64,000 nt of DNA. Origin: Hyphomonas neptunium ATCC 15444 (GTDB lineage: Bacteria > Pseudomonadota > Alphaproteobacteria > Caulobacterales > Hyphomonadaceae). The notes beneath the pieces are model-generated. The model made no database searches. It had not been told where the DNA came from and saw only the letters and a list, made by a program, of their open reading frames with translations. This document shows positions 1-8,531 of the stretch, one piece after another. Numbering within the stretch: position 1 is the stretch's first letter; the number at the start of each line of letters is the position of its first letter. Both the position numbers and the translations under genes were made by a program. The DNA is taken from positions 2,294,001 to 2,358,000 of the forward strand of contig NC_008358.1 of assembly GCF_000013025.1 (NCBI RefSeq), given 5' to 3'.

Positions 1-34
1 TCTCCGGAATAACACCCGTGGGCATCATCGCGCC

Positions 35-508
35 TCAGGGCGCGACCCGGTGAAGTGTTATCGTTCGCCCGAGCATGGGCTGCCCCCTATAGGCGCGAAG
101 GTTCATAGTCTCAGCATCCAGCTCAACCCGCGCCGACGCGGTCCGGCCAGATGCGGCCTGATACAGGCTCCCGTCTTCCCAGCGTAGATCGTCCTCATTC
201 CATGCAAGACCGGAAATAAAGACAATCCCTTCAAGTGACCGCGATTGCAGCGCAGGGTCGGGGTTGCGTGTGTCTTTCTTATAAGTCCTGCCATCCGCCT
301 CGAGCAGCCGGGCGCCATACAGGATGCGCGCCGAATAGGTTTCGCCAGCGTCGAACATCTCAAACTTGAGTTGGCCATCCCCTGTTTCCCAGACGCCGAT
401 AATATCGTCGGCAGCGACATCCTGAGCCAGGGCCGAGCCCGTGATGGGAACGGACAGAGCCGCAAGGGTTGCGATCGCTGCGACGGTGAGGGACTTCAAT
501 AGGGTCAT
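35..508 (-). CDS. DUF2147 family exported protein
   Basis: Small exported protein of unknown molecular function. Residues 1-28 look like a Sec signal peptide (hydrophobic core, ending SALA-QD). The mature part shows the DUF2147 pattern: GVWETGDGQLKF from residue 38, NPDPALQSRSLEG from residue 82, then WEDGSLY and a closing GRTITLHR. Many family members carry a cysteine pair after the first motif; here the equivalent stretch (MFDAGETYSARI) has none, so a disulfide there is absent. It lies downstream of an AraC regulator on the same strand, with a putative AraC-type site at 562-595 about 54 nt before its start codon, so control by that regulator is a reasonable inference. Family assignment is fairly sure; function is not known. 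Confidence 0.8.
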   Translation of the reverse strand: MTLLKSLTVAAIATLAALSVPITGSALAQDVAADDIIGVWETGDGQLKFEMFDAGETYSARILYGARLLEADGRTYKKDTRNPDPALQSRSLEGIVFISGLAWNEDDLRWEDGSLYQAASGRTASARVELDAETMNLRAYRGQPMLGRTITLHRVAP

Positions 509-561
509 GATGCATCTTTCCTGACTTTCAGGCGGACGCTACGCGGCCTCTGCGCCCGGAT

Positions 562-595
562 GAATGCCGGATGCTGGAAGTTTTCTGCCCGATGC
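562..595 (-). promoter_or_regulatory. Putative AraC-type operator, copy A
   Basis: Read on the minus strand this 34-bp stretch has GGGCA, 16 bases, then CGGCAT, giving two GGCA half-sites 21 bp apart in direct orientation. The same layout occurs at 8352-8385, 28838-28871 and 33771-33804. It is about 54 nt upstream of the DUF2147 gene and just downstream of an AraC-family gene. Direct half-sites two helical turns apart are what AraC-family proteins usually bind. The match was made by eye. Confidence 0.5.
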
Positions 596-645
596 TGCGG
601 ACCGGCAGGACACCTTCACATGAACAGCCGTCCTGCGACCCCAAG

Positions 646-1680
646 CTAAGCCGTTTGGACCTTCCGGTCGGCATAGACCTTATACTGACGTTGCAGATTC
701 AGAACGTCCTGCTTGGGCGCGACACCGAACATTCGGGAATATTCGCGGCTGAACTGAGACGGGCTTTCATAGCCCACCTGATAGGCGGCCTCCGCAACAC
801 TGGCCGCTTCGGTCACCATCACCCGCCGGGCCTCAAGCAATCTTAACTGCTTCTGATACTGAAGCGGCGTCATCGACGTCAGCGCTTTGAAGTGATGATG
901 AAAGGAGGACGCACTCATGCGGGCCGTCTCGGCCAACTGCTCTACCCGGAGGGTCTGGGCGAAGTTGGCATGCAGTAAGTGGATCACGCGGGCCACCCGG
1001 TCGCTGTTGGTTTCGGGCAGCGCCAGATTCCGCAACTCGCCGCCATTCGGGCTTGTCAGCAGCCAGTAGCAGATCTCGCGCATGATCGCGGGATAAAGGA
1101 TCGGGATAGCCTCCGGCGTCTGCAACAGCCGGATCAGGCGCTGCAGGCAGTCGGCGAGCGTCTGGTCCGCCGTCGCGACAAACAGGCAGGGGCCGGATCC
1201 GGACGCTGGCACGGGGAGCGTCTCGAGGTATCCCAACACGTCGCGCAGGATCGCCATGTCGAGGTCGAGGGTTATACCAATGTAAGGGACATCCGAACTG
1301 GCCTCGACGACGCGTCCACTCGCAGGCAGATCCAGTCCGACAGCGAGGCATTCCATGGCGCCGTACCTGAAGACATCGTCGCCGAACAGGATTTCCTTCG
1401 CGCCCTGCAGCGCGATGCACAGAGACGGGCGGTACACCTGCCGCATCGGCATACGGGCCTCGAACGAACGCACGATGTGGACGGACTCTATCTGCGTCGG
1501 AAACAGGCCCTCGCCCCCGCCCTGTGTCTCGATCCAGGCATTGACTGCAGCAAGTAGCGACGACGACACACGGGTCTCCGGCGGATTACGCGGCCAGTGC
1601 AAAACACGGCCTCCTATATCCACCTTATCGGCACCTGCAGTATCAGGCAAGTTTTTCGCAGTTTCGGGCATTTTGGTCAT
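646..1680 (-). CDS. AraC family regulator with AraC_N domain (paralog 1)
   Basis: Transcription factor of about 344 residues. The N-terminal half matches the AraC_N effector-binding type (RPSLCIALQGAKEILFG, then a cupin-like segment). The C-terminal third is a double helix-turn-helix: LAETARMSASSFHHHFKALT, then TPLQYQKQLRLLEARR and VGYESPSQFSREYSRMFG. The start at 1680 was chosen over 1692 because it aligns with the start of the close paralog at 28946-29947 (MTKMPET versus MNRMPET) and has GGAG 7 nt upstream. About 45 bp around the start are also conserved between the two paralogs. It is divergent from the molybdenum hydroxylase genes and precedes the DUF2147 gene. Regulated genes are inferred, not shown. 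Confidence 0.9.
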   Translation of the reverse strand: MTKMPETAKNLPDTAGADKVDIGGRVLHWPRNPPETRVSSSLLAAVNAWIETQGGGEGLFPTQIESVHIVRSFEARMPMRQVYRPSLCIALQGAKEILFGDDVFRYGAMECLAVGLDLPASGRVVEASSDVPYIGITLDLDMAILRDVLGYLETLPVPASGSGPCLFVATADQTLADCLQRLIRLLQTPEAIPILYPAIMREICYWLLTSPNGGELRNLALPETNSDRVARVIHLLHANFAQTLRVEQLAETARMSASSFHHHFKALTSMTPLQYQKQLRLLEARRVMVTEAASVAEAAYQVGYESPSQFSREYSRMFGVAPKQDVLNLQRQYKVYADRKVQTA

Positions 1681-2178
1681 TGAGCGCTCCATCTAGCTTT
1701 CCTGGTGCCAACCAAGCGAGACGTGCCCTCTCTAAATGCCGGAACCTGCTCCGATATCAAGAGAGAAAAACTGAAAATTAAGCTTCCCGCGTATTCAGCG
1801 GGACGCAACACCGCCCGTGGCGGGTGCCTCGCGGGGCCTGCGGCCACGGGCGGATCCGAGTAATATGTGCACGGAGTTTACGCCGGTACCGACTGGCACC
1901 GGCGCGACGGACAGAGAAGAGCGCCGCACCCGGGGAATTCGTCACTTTTATCCGATAGGCTCCCGGCGCCTGCGTCCCGGCTCACCGGGCCCAGGATACT
2001 TGCGATCTAACTGACAGTTTCCAACGCAGATACCGCAAATCCGTGATGGATGCGCCTGCTCCGTCGCCGCCATGTTTGCCGCCCCGCAGGATCAGGCAGA
2101 TTCTTTGGAGGATCGTGCCTTCGCGCCCGAACCGCTGATCAGTACACTGAGGCATAGATATTTTCCGGGACACCCTCC
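1681..2178. other. Intergenic region between divergent AraC and molybdenum hydroxylase genes
   Basis: About 500 bp with no convincing gene; the short frames in it show no recognisable motif. It must hold the promoters for the AraC gene and for the hydroxylase set. It contains an 11-bp perfect inverted repeat (1811-1853), a short hairpin CCCGC/GCGGG near 1786-1802, and a single half-site like those of the AraC operators near 1735. No clear sigma70 promoter was identified. Confidence 0.5.
1811..1853. repeat. 11-bp inverted repeat
   Basis: CCGCCCGTGGC at 1811-1821 is perfectly complementary to GCCACGGGCGG at 1843-1853, with a 21-nt GC-rich loop. No T-run follows on either strand, so it is a poor intrinsic terminator. 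It lies in the divergent region upstream of the molybdenum hydroxylase genes and could be an operator or RNA leader structure. Confidence 0.45.
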
Positions 2179-2637
2179 ATGCCCTATTCCCTGTCGGTCA
2201 ATGGCCAGGTCCATCTCGTCGAGGATGAGGCTCAGACGCCCCTTCTTTGGGTGCTGCGCGATACATTAAAGATGACCGGCACAAAATACGGCTGCGGCGT
2301 CGGCCAGTGTGGCGCATGTACAGTACATGTTGACGGACAGCCGACGCGGTCGTGTTCCCTGCCGCTGATCGCCGTGGCCGAGTCAGAGATTACCACGATC
2401 GAAGGCATGTCCGGGGCGGAAACCAGAGCGGTTCAGGATGCATGGGTCAGACATGACGTCCCCCAATGCGGCTTCTGCCAGTCAGGTCAAATCATGAGCG
2501 CGGTTGCACTGCTGCGTGCGAACCCGGCCCCGGACGATCGCGATATCGATACATCGATGAGCGGCAATATCTGCCGGTGCGGTACATATAATCGCATTCG
2601 CGCAGCCATCCGCGATGCGGCGCAGTCCCTGCCTTAG
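2179..2637 (+). CDS. 2Fe-2S subunit of a xanthine-dehydrogenase-family (isoquinoline 1-oxidoreductase-like) enzyme
   Basis: Electron-transfer subunit of a molybdenum hydroxylase, 152 residues, the normal length for IorA/CoxS-type small subunits. It carries both expected 2Fe-2S sites: the plant-ferredoxin-like CGVGQCGACTVHVDG with a later SCSLPL cysteine, and the second-cluster motifs CGFCQSGQIMSA and CRCGTYNRIRAAI. The two clusters pass electrons from the Mo site in the large subunit to the next carrier. No signal peptide is present; exported enzymes of this group are co-exported with the Tat-bearing large subunit. The next gene is a c-type cytochrome and then the Mo subunit, so the three probably form one periplasmic enzyme. 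Substrate (aldehyde or N-heterocycle) cannot be read from sequence. Confidence 0.9.
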   Translation: MPYSLSVNGQVHLVEDEAQTPLLWVLRDTLKMTGTKYGCGVGQCGACTVHVDGQPTRSCSLPLIAVAESEITTIEGMSGAETRAVQDAWVRHDVPQCGFCQSGQIMSAVALLRANPAPDDRDIDTSMSGNICRCGTYNRIRAAIRDAAQSLP

Positions 2638-2650
2638 GTATTCGTTTGTT

Positions 2651-3337
2651 ATGGCCTGGCTCTCGCTCCCTGCTTTTGGACGCCGCGTCCGGTCTCACTG
2701 GCGCGCCCTCCTGACGTGTATCGTCTTCGTCTCGATCGCCGTCTTCCTGATGCTGACGCGGCCCGATGCCTTACCCGAGTCAGAAGCTCTGGACGTTCCT
2801 GTCGCGACCTCAGACAACGCGCCCTTGCGCGCGGCGAATGAATTCGAGGCCATTCTGGATCCCTCAATACGCTCTGTCGCTCTTTTCGAAGAGGCGGGTC
2901 GCGTGATCCGGCATCCCCGATGCATGAACTGTCATCCGCGCACAGATCGCCCTACCCAGACCGATGCCATGCGGCCGCACCTGCCGTGGGTGGCCGCCGG
3001 TCAGGATGGCGGGGGCGGACCGACCCTGCGCTGCGCAAGCTGTCATAATGCCGATAACTTTGAGCCTTCCGGCGTGCCGGGGAATCCCGGCTGGCGGCTG
3101 GCTCCACTCAACATGGGGTGGCAGGGGCTGACGCTGGGTGAAATCTGTCGCCAAATCCAGGACCCCGAGCGCGGCGGCATGGCACGGGACGAACTCCTCC
3201 ATCACATGAGGGAAGATAGCCTCGTGGGCTGGGCCTGGCACCCGGGTGGCGGCAGAACGCCGGCGCCGGGGTCCCAGGACGCGTTCGGTTCCCTTATCGA
3301 AGCCTGGATCGCCACAGGCGCTCTCTGTCCGGAATGA
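2651..3337 (+). CDS. Membrane-anchored dihaem c-type cytochrome, isoquinoline 1-oxidoreductase-associated
   Basis: Probable electron acceptor of the adjacent molybdenum hydroxylase. Near the N-terminus is one hydrophobic segment (LLTCIVFVSIAVFLML) acting as an anchor or uncleaved signal. Two haem c attachment motifs follow, CMNCH and CASCH, about 40 residues apart, in a context (HPRCMNCHPRTDRPTQ) typical of small cytochrome-like subunits found beside iorAB genes. An earlier ATG at 2615 overlaps the 2Fe-2S gene by 23 bp; 2651 was preferred because it gives a short positively charged N-terminus before the membrane segment. It ends in an ATGA overlap with the frame of the next gene. It would move electrons from the 2Fe-2S subunit towards the respiratory chain. 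Confidence 0.8.
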   Translation: MAWLSLPAFGRRVRSHWRALLTCIVFVSIAVFLMLTRPDALPESEALDVPVATSDNAPLRAANEFEAILDPSIRSVALFEEAGRVIRHPRCMNCHPRTDRPTQTDAMRPHLPWVAAGQDGGGGPTLRCASCHNADNFEPSGVPGNPGWRLAPLNMGWQGLTLGEICRQIQDPERGGMARDELLHHMREDSLVGWAWHPGGGRTPAPGSQDAFGSLIEAWIATGALCPE

Positions 3338-3363
3338 TCCGGCCTGCCAACAAAGGACAGCTC

Positions 3364-5526
3364 GTGACCGATACTCCCGCTAAGAAACGGTTCCTTATGA
3401 CGCGCCGCCGGATGATCCTGGGCGGCAGCCTCGTCGGAGGCGCTCTGATCGTCGGCTATGGCGTTACCCACCCGATGCAGATTGCCGGGGCCGTCCTGGG
3501 AGGGGACCCAAATCCCGAGGACAGTGCGTTCGGCCCGTTCATCCGGATGGCTCCCGATGGCTGGGTGACCGTCGTCAACAAACAACAGGAGATGGGTCAG
3601 GGTATTCATGCTGGCCTGGCCGCGATGGTGGCCGAAGAACTCGACGCGGACTGGGACCGTGTCCGCGTGATTGACGCGGACAGCAATTTCCGGGCGTACG
3701 GCGCACAGGGGACGGCAGGCTCCCGATCGGTGGCATCAAACTGGGACGCCATGCGGAATGCCGGCGCCGCCGCCCGCGCCATGTTCGTGAGCGCTGCAGC
3801 CCGGCTCTGGACTACGCCACAGAATTTCATCCAGGTCCGGGACGGGATTGTGTCCGACGCTCAATCCGGGCGCAGCGCGCCCTTTGCCGAGCTGCTCGCC
3901 GCCGCCGCAGCTGAGACGCCGCCCCGGACACCGATACTCAAACAACCCGACGCCTACCGGTTGATCGGGACAGACCGTGTCCGGCGTAAGGACTGTGGTC
4001 CGAAGACAACCGGCGCGCATATCTATACGCAGGATATTCAGCATCCGGATCTTCTTGTCGCGATGGTCGCGCACAGCCCCCGCTTCGGTGGAACACTGGC
4101 CCGTTTTGACGCCTCCGATGCCCTTCAGGTCAAGGGGGTCGTTGACGTCTTTGCAATTGAGACTGGCGTTGCCGTGCTGGCTGAGAATACGGTCTCAGCC
4201 CGCCGGGGGCGGGATGCGCTGAGAATCGAATGGGACGATGAGGAAGCGGAAACCCGCTCCACACCGGATCTTGTGCGTGAATATCACGAGATTGGATCCG
4301 GACGCACCAGCCTGCGCCCCGACATTCTGGAGGCGCGGGGCGACACGGCGGCGGAATTCGGGACGGATGCGATCGAGTTTATGATCGATTTCCCCTTTCT
4401 CGCCCATGCCCCTATGGAAACGATGGATTGCGTCGCCCGGGTCGACGGCGGATCCGTGACCATAACGTCCGGCTCACACCTTCCGATCGTCGATCAGGTT
4501 CAGGCGGCAAGGGCTGCGCTGACATTTCCGGCCAATGTCGACATTGAAGTCATACAGTCAGGCGGGTCATTCGGACGGCGGGGACTTATGTCCTCAGACT
4601 ATGTTGTTGAATGCGTGCGCATTGCCAAGCGCGCAAAGGCCCGTCCCGTCAAACTCATATGGTCGCGCGAGGACGAGATGGCATCGGGCTATTATCGCCC
4701 GATGGTCCATCACCGGGCCTGGGTTGAGATCGCCCCGGACGGATATCCGGCGAAGTGGCGCCACCATGTTGTCTCCCAGGCGCTGGTCCCGGTGGGTGAA
4801 AATCATCAGTCCTTCGAGGGGATTGCGCACTCACCCTATTTTTCAACCGCGTCCGTCATCGACGGCAAGGTCTTCTCCCCCCGGTTTCCGGTTCCGGTGT
4901 CCTTCTGGCGTTCGGTCGGTCATTCCCACACCGGCATGGCGATGGAACATATCGTAGATCAGCTCGCGCAACGCGCCGGCCGGGATCCCGCCGACTATCG
5001 GCGTTATCTGTATCAGCAGGCAAACGCAGAACGGCATCTCGCGGTCCTGGACATGCTGATCCGCCAGGGCGACTGGGGCCAGCCGATCGACGCCGGATGG
5101 GCCAGAGGGATTGCCATCCACGAGGCGTTCGGAACCGTGGTTGGTCAGATCGTGGAAGTTCAGATCGCCGAAGGCCGGCCACGGGTGCGCCGCGTAGTTG
5201 CCGTCGTCGATTGCGGGATAGCCATTTCCCCCAATCAGATCGCCGCCCAGATGGAAGGCGGGATTGCATTTGGCCTGTCGGCTGCCCTCTATGGCGCGGT
5301 CACACTTAAGGACGGGTATGTTCAGGAGTTAAACTTCGATGCCTATCCGGTGGTTCGGATGAACGATATGCCGGCCGTCGAAACGCATATTATTCCGTCG
5401 ACGAACCGTCCAACAGGCATGGGGGAACCCGGCGTTCCGCCGATCGCTCCCGCGGTTGCCAACGCCATTCTTGCACTGACAGGAAAACCGACACGGAGCC
5501 TGCCATTTCCGGCTCGCGACAGCTAA
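3364..5526 (+). CDS. Molybdopterin-binding subunit, isoquinoline 1-oxidoreductase beta-like, Tat-exported
   Basis: Catalytic large subunit of a xanthine-dehydrogenase-family hydroxylase. A twin-arginine signal TRRRMILGGS is followed by a hydrophobic stretch, implying folded export to the periplasm. The fold continues with MAPDGWVTVVNKQQEMGQG, the Q-loop type QSGGSFGRRG, WSREDEM, and near the C-terminus the catalytic glutamate in MGEPGVPPIAP. Length (about 720 residues) fits fused IorB-type subunits. GTG at 3364 is taken as the start because AAAGGA lies 7-8 nt upstream; the alternative ATG at 3334 overlaps the cytochrome stop as ATGA. Partners are the two preceding genes. Substrate is unknown. 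Confidence 0.88.
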   Translation: MTDTPAKKRFLMTRRRMILGGSLVGGALIVGYGVTHPMQIAGAVLGGDPNPEDSAFGPFIRMAPDGWVTVVNKQQEMGQGIHAGLAAMVAEELDADWDRVRVIDADSNFRAYGAQGTAGSRSVASNWDAMRNAGAAARAMFVSAAARLWTTPQNFIQVRDGIVSDAQSGRSAPFAELLAAAAAETPPRTPILKQPDAYRLIGTDRVRRKDCGPKTTGAHIYTQDIQHPDLLVAMVAHSPRFGGTLARFDASDALQVKGVVDVFAIETGVAVLAENTVSARRGRDALRIEWDDEEAETRSTPDLVREYHEIGSGRTSLRPDILEARGDTAAEFGTDAIEFMIDFPFLAHAPMETMDCVARVDGGSVTITSGSHLPIVDQVQAARAALTFPANVDIEVIQSGGSFGRRGLMSSDYVVECVRIAKRAKARPVKLIWSREDEMASGYYRPMVHHRAWVEIAPDGYPAKWRHHVVSQALVPVGENHQSFEGIAHSPYFSTASVIDGKVFSPRFPVPVSFWRSVGHSHTGMAMEHIVDQLAQRAGRDPADYRRYLYQQANAERHLAVLDMLIRQGDWGQPIDAGWARGIAIHEAFGTVVGQIVEVQIAEGRPRVRRVVAVVDCGIAISPNQIAAQMEGGIAFGLSAALYGAVTLKDGYVQELNFDAYPVVRMNDMPAVETHIIPSTNRPTGMGEPGVPPIAPAVANAILALTGKPTRSLPFPARDS

Positions 5527-5527
5527 G

Positions 5528-5560
5528 CAGACGCCCGAGACGGCGATGATTGGGCGTCTG
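5528..5560. terminator. Stem-loop between convergent genes
   Basis: CAGACGCCC at 5528-5536 pairs perfectly with GGGCGTCTG at 5552-5560 across a 15-nt loop. It lies directly after the Mo-subunit stop codon and before the 3' end of the convergent sulfatase remnant. There is no T-run, so it is a weak or factor-assisted terminator at best, possibly serving both strands. Confidence 0.4.
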
Positions 5561-5571
5561 ACAGGGGCGTT

Positions 5572-6150
5572 TCAGCGAACGCCGAAATGCTCCGCCAATA
5601 CAAACCCGGGAAGAACCCGGCTGACCGCGCTCGGATCAACCGGGAGGACACTCGCATTCCAGGCTTGGTACTTGTCTTGAAGAAGGGTGAACAGGTCAGG
5701 CAGGCGAGCCTTCAGGTTAGCCCGCTCACGTGGATCTTCAACGATGTTAAAGAGGAAGGTGTTATCCAGGATTTTCAGGTATTTGTAGTCACCATGTCGG
5801 CAGGCTTCCTGATCAAGGTGCATGTGTCGCCAGAAAAGCGTCCGTTCTTTCGCCCCGCCGCCCAGAAGCTGATCTGTAAGGTCCATGCCGTCGGAAGGAA
5901 AGCGGGCATCGGGCGCGCCGCCAGCTACCGACAACAAGGTCGGATACCAGTCCATTGTTATCATGACCTGATCGCTGGTTGATCCGGCAGGCACCCTGTT
6001 GGGCCAGCGGACTATCGTGGGAACACGGAGCCCGCCCTCTAAAAGATCTGATTTCTGCTTCACAGCCGCGTTCGGCCGTGTGATGGCCTGCTCACCGCGC
6101 CGCAATGGCCTGGCAGCCAGGCGAGGCTGACAAAGAGGCTGGCCGCTCAC
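5572..6150 (-). pseudogene. C-terminal remnant of an arylsulfatase A-like sulfatase
   Basis: The frame encodes the C-terminal part of a type I sulfatase: KSDLLEGGLRVPTIVRWP, then DQVMITMDWYPTLLSVAGG, RTLFWRHM and a final segment resembling LFNIVEDPRERANLKA. The N-terminal two thirds, including the CxPxR formylglycine motif and metal-binding aspartates, are missing, and the 110 bp upstream do not supply them in another frame. A start codon with a ribosome site is not evident. An intact sulfatase lies at 15894-17567. The fragment is most simply the leftover of a deletion next to the molybdenum hydroxylase genes. Confidence 0.75.
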
Positions 6151-6263
6151 ACCGGGGTTAAAGCGTCGGGGAACGGGGGCACGTCACATAGCCCTTCAGG
6201 CTTCGTGCAGGCGTCAGGGCTCAGGAAAATTCGGTCAGACACCGTAACGCGATCAATCTGATC

Positions 6264-7304
6264 TTAGTCTGAAGTCGGCGCTGACGCCGGCCGGTGCGGA
6301 ACTTTCCGTACACGTTGCATCCAGGCCGGATAGGCAGGCGGAAGCGCGCTGACCGCATTCAGCCGGGCGATCTCGTCCGGGCTGAGACTGACGTCCGTCG
6401 CGCCCAGAGAATCGTCCAGCTGCGACACCCGCTTGGCGCCAACGATAACACTCGTGACCTGCGGCTGATGCAGAAGCGCCGCAAGCGCGACCTTGGCCAC
6501 CGATACGCCTTTCTCTTCCGCGATCTCGTCGAGCACATCAATCACATTCCAGGCCTGGCCCCGGTCGACCGGAGGAAAGTCGAAATGCGCCCGGCGGCTG
6601 CCTTCTTCGCCCTGCCGGTCACGCCCATATTTTCCGCCCAGCAATCCGCCCGCCAGCGGGCTCCAGACCAGAAGCCCCATCTTCTCAGCCTGCACAAAGG
6701 GGAGAATCTCCCGCTCAATATCCCGGCCAACCAGGGAGTAATAATTCTGCGTGGTTGCAAATCGCGAGAGCTTCAGGCGCTCACTATGGCCAAGCGCCCG
6801 CGCCATCTGCCAGGCAGACCAGTTGGAAACGCCAATATATCTGACGAGCCCCTGCTGCACGAGCGTATCGAGCGCTGCAAGGCTCTCCTCGACCGGCGTG
6901 ACGGTGTCGATATTGTGGAGTTGGTAGAGATCAATGTGATCCAGCTGAAGCCGTTTCAGGCTGGCCTTGACGCTGTCGAGAATATGTCCCCGCGAATTGC
7001 CCGCATCATTGGGGCCTGCCCCCATAGGCCCGCAGACCTTGGTGGCAATTACCACATCCTCACGCCGGACGCCCAGATTCCTGAGCGACTGGCCCACCAT
7101 CTCCTCTGAGGCCCCGGCCGAATAGATATCGGCCGTGTCGATGAAGTTGACGCCATGCTCCAGGGCGCGGGCAATCAGTTTCTGTGCGTCCTCCTGCTGG
7201 AGGTTGCCCATGTTTGCCCAATGCCCTTTGCCACCAAACGTCATGGTTCCCAAGCATATCTCGGAGACAAAGAGGCCGGTATTTCCAAGGGTTTTATATT
7301 TCAT
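6264..7304 (-). CDS. Aldo/keto reductase
   Basis: NAD(P)H-dependent oxidoreductase of the AKR superfamily, about 346 residues, a TIM barrel. The catalytic tetrad is visible: Asp and Tyr in FIDTADIYSAG, Lys in VIATKVCG, and His in YQLHNID. The C-terminal cofactor region reads VTSVIVGAKRVSQLDD. It resembles the group that reduces small carbonyls or sugars; the substrate cannot be assigned. It lies 58 bp downstream of an SDR gene on the same strand (7362-8186) and probably shares its transcript. Confidence 0.9.
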   Translation of the reverse strand: MKYKTLGNTGLFVSEICLGTMTFGGKGHWANMGNLQQEDAQKLIARALEHGVNFIDTADIYSAGASEEMVGQSLRNLGVRREDVVIATKVCGPMGAGPNDAGNSRGHILDSVKASLKRLQLDHIDLYQLHNIDTVTPVEESLAALDTLVQQGLVRYIGVSNWSAWQMARALGHSERLKLSRFATTQNYYSLVGRDIEREILPFVQAEKMGLLVWSPLAGGLLGGKYGRDRQGEEGSRRAHFDFPPVDRGQAWNVIDVLDEIAEEKGVSVAKVALAALLHQPQVTSVIVGAKRVSQLDDSLGATDVSLSPDEIARLNAVSALPPAYPAWMQRVRKVPHRPASAPTSD

Positions 7305-7361
7305 CGGTTTTCTCCTGTTACGGACACTCTGCAGAATTCCCGGCCTTTGCCAGACCCGGCC

Positions 7362-8186
7362 TTAAAGGAAGCCGCCATTGGCAAACACGACCTGGCCATT
7401 GATCCACTCCCCATCCCCCGAACACAGGGCGGCAATCGCATTGGCGATGTCTTCTGGCTCACCAATCCGTCCGTAAGGGGTCATCTGCGCGGCCTGCGCG
7501 CGCAGTGGCGGGGGCACATCGAGCAGGTCTGTATTGGTTGGCCCGGGGGCCAGGGCGTTGACCGAGATGCGGCGGCCAGAGAGTTCCTTCGACAGGCAGC
7601 CGGCATAAATCTGCTGGGCTGCCTTGGTGGCGGCATATCCGCCATGTGTCGCCCGCATTGCCTTGATCGAGGTTGACGCGAGCGTGACAATGCGCCCGCC
7701 ATCCCGCGTGCGCCGCGCTGCCTCACGCAGAACATTGAAGCTGCCTTTGATGTTGGTAGCGATCATCCGGTCGAACGCTTCATCCGTGAACTGCGCAAAT
7801 GGCGCCGTGTTCATGATGGCGGCATTGCTGATAACCACATCTACACCGCCAAACGCTTCCTCATTGGCATCGAACAGCGCCTTGACCGCTTCCGGGTCGG
7901 CGACATCGCCCTGGCGGAAAATCGCCCGCCCCCCCGCCGCTTCGATGTCGCGCACAACCTGCGCGGCCAGATCCCGGTTGGTGAGATAGTTGACCGTTAC
8001 GGCAAAGCCATCCTGCGCCAGGCGCTTGGCCGTTGCGGCGCCAATGCCCCGGGAAGACCCTGTGACAAGCGCGGCGCGGCCATTGCCGGGACGGGGCGGC
8101 GCCGTCTGCGCGCCAGCAGCGCCCGCCAGCGCGGCCGGGGCCGCGGCGGCAAGGGCCAGAACTGAGCGGCGGGTTGTTTTTTCCAT
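7362..8186 (-). CDS. Short-chain dehydrogenase/reductase with N-terminal export signal
   Basis: SDR oxidoreductase with a Rossmann fold: cofactor motif TGSSRGIGAAT, then NAAIMNTAPF, catalytic Ser in LASTSIKA and YAATK. The start at 8186 was chosen because AAGGAG lies 9 nt before it; the frame runs open to 8291 but without such a site. The N-terminus (KTTRRSVLALAAAAPAALAG) has twin arginines and a hydrophobic run ending GAQTAPP, which looks like a Tat-type signal. That is unusual for an SDR, which needs cytoplasmic NAD(P)H, so the signal may not be functional or the enzyme binds its cofactor before export. Its upstream region carries an AraC-type site at 8352-8385. Confidence 0.85.
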   Translation of the reverse strand: MEKTTRRSVLALAAAAPAALAGAAGAQTAPPRPGNGRAALVTGSSRGIGAATAKRLAQDGFAVTVNYLTNRDLAAQVVRDIEAAGGRAIFRQGDVADPEAVKALFDANEEAFGGVDVVISNAAIMNTAPFAQFTDEAFDRMIATNIKGSFNVLREAARRTRDGGRIVTLASTSIKAMRATHGGYAATKAAQQIYAGCLSKELSGRRISVNALAPGPTNTDLLDVPPPLRAQAAQMTPYGRIGEPEDIANAIAALCSGDGEWINGQVVFANGGFL

Positions 8187-8531
8187 TGCGGAGGACTCCT
8201 TATGTTGCACGAAAAGCGGCCTGAAAGGCACATCCAAAAAAAAGTGATCTGATCCCTGATGAAAGGATGCAGAGAGAGCGCGCTCAAGCACTCGGAAGCC
8301 TGCTCAACCTGCTCTGACAGATGGGAAGATGCCCCGGCCAGCGCCCGGCCTCCATGCCCGAATTCGCAGAAAACTTGCCCATTCCCGCAGACCGGAAAGC
8401 CTGAGACAGCCGCCCGGTCTCTCCGGCTGGCCCCGGCCTTGCTTTGCATCCCCTGAAGAACCGGCTATTCCTCTAAAATGCCATCCGGCAGTGCTCGCAA
8501 AGTCGGCGCAAAACCAGTCTTGAGGCCTGAA
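8187..8531. other. Divergent intergenic region, SDR / GntR
   Basis: About 345 bp between an SDR gene (minus) and a GntR regulator (plus). No gene is supported. It contains an A8 run near 8236 and the AraC-type site at 8352-8385. Promoters for both directions are expected here but no consensus pair stood out. Confidence 0.5.
8352..8385 (-). promoter_or_regulatory. Putative AraC-type operator, copy B
   Basis: Minus-strand reading gives GGGCA, 16 bases, GGGCAT: two GGCA half-sites 21 bp apart. It is nearly identical over its 34 bp to the copy at 28838-28871, including the central TTTTCTGCG. It is 166 nt upstream of the SDR start and 147 nt upstream of the GntR start. No AraC gene is adjacent, so one of the AraC paralogs elsewhere in the window may act here in trans. 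Confidence 0.5.

Noticed and set aside
1680..1730. Sigma54 promoter before the AraC paralogs
   Set aside because: TGGCAC and a GC at -24/-12 spacing are present in both, but the -12 element is poor and the start codon is too close; conservation is explained by gene duplication.
1817..2014. Small plus-strand frame of 65 codons upstream of the molybdenum hydroxylase
   Set aside because: Lies over an inverted repeat, no motif, no clear ribosome site.
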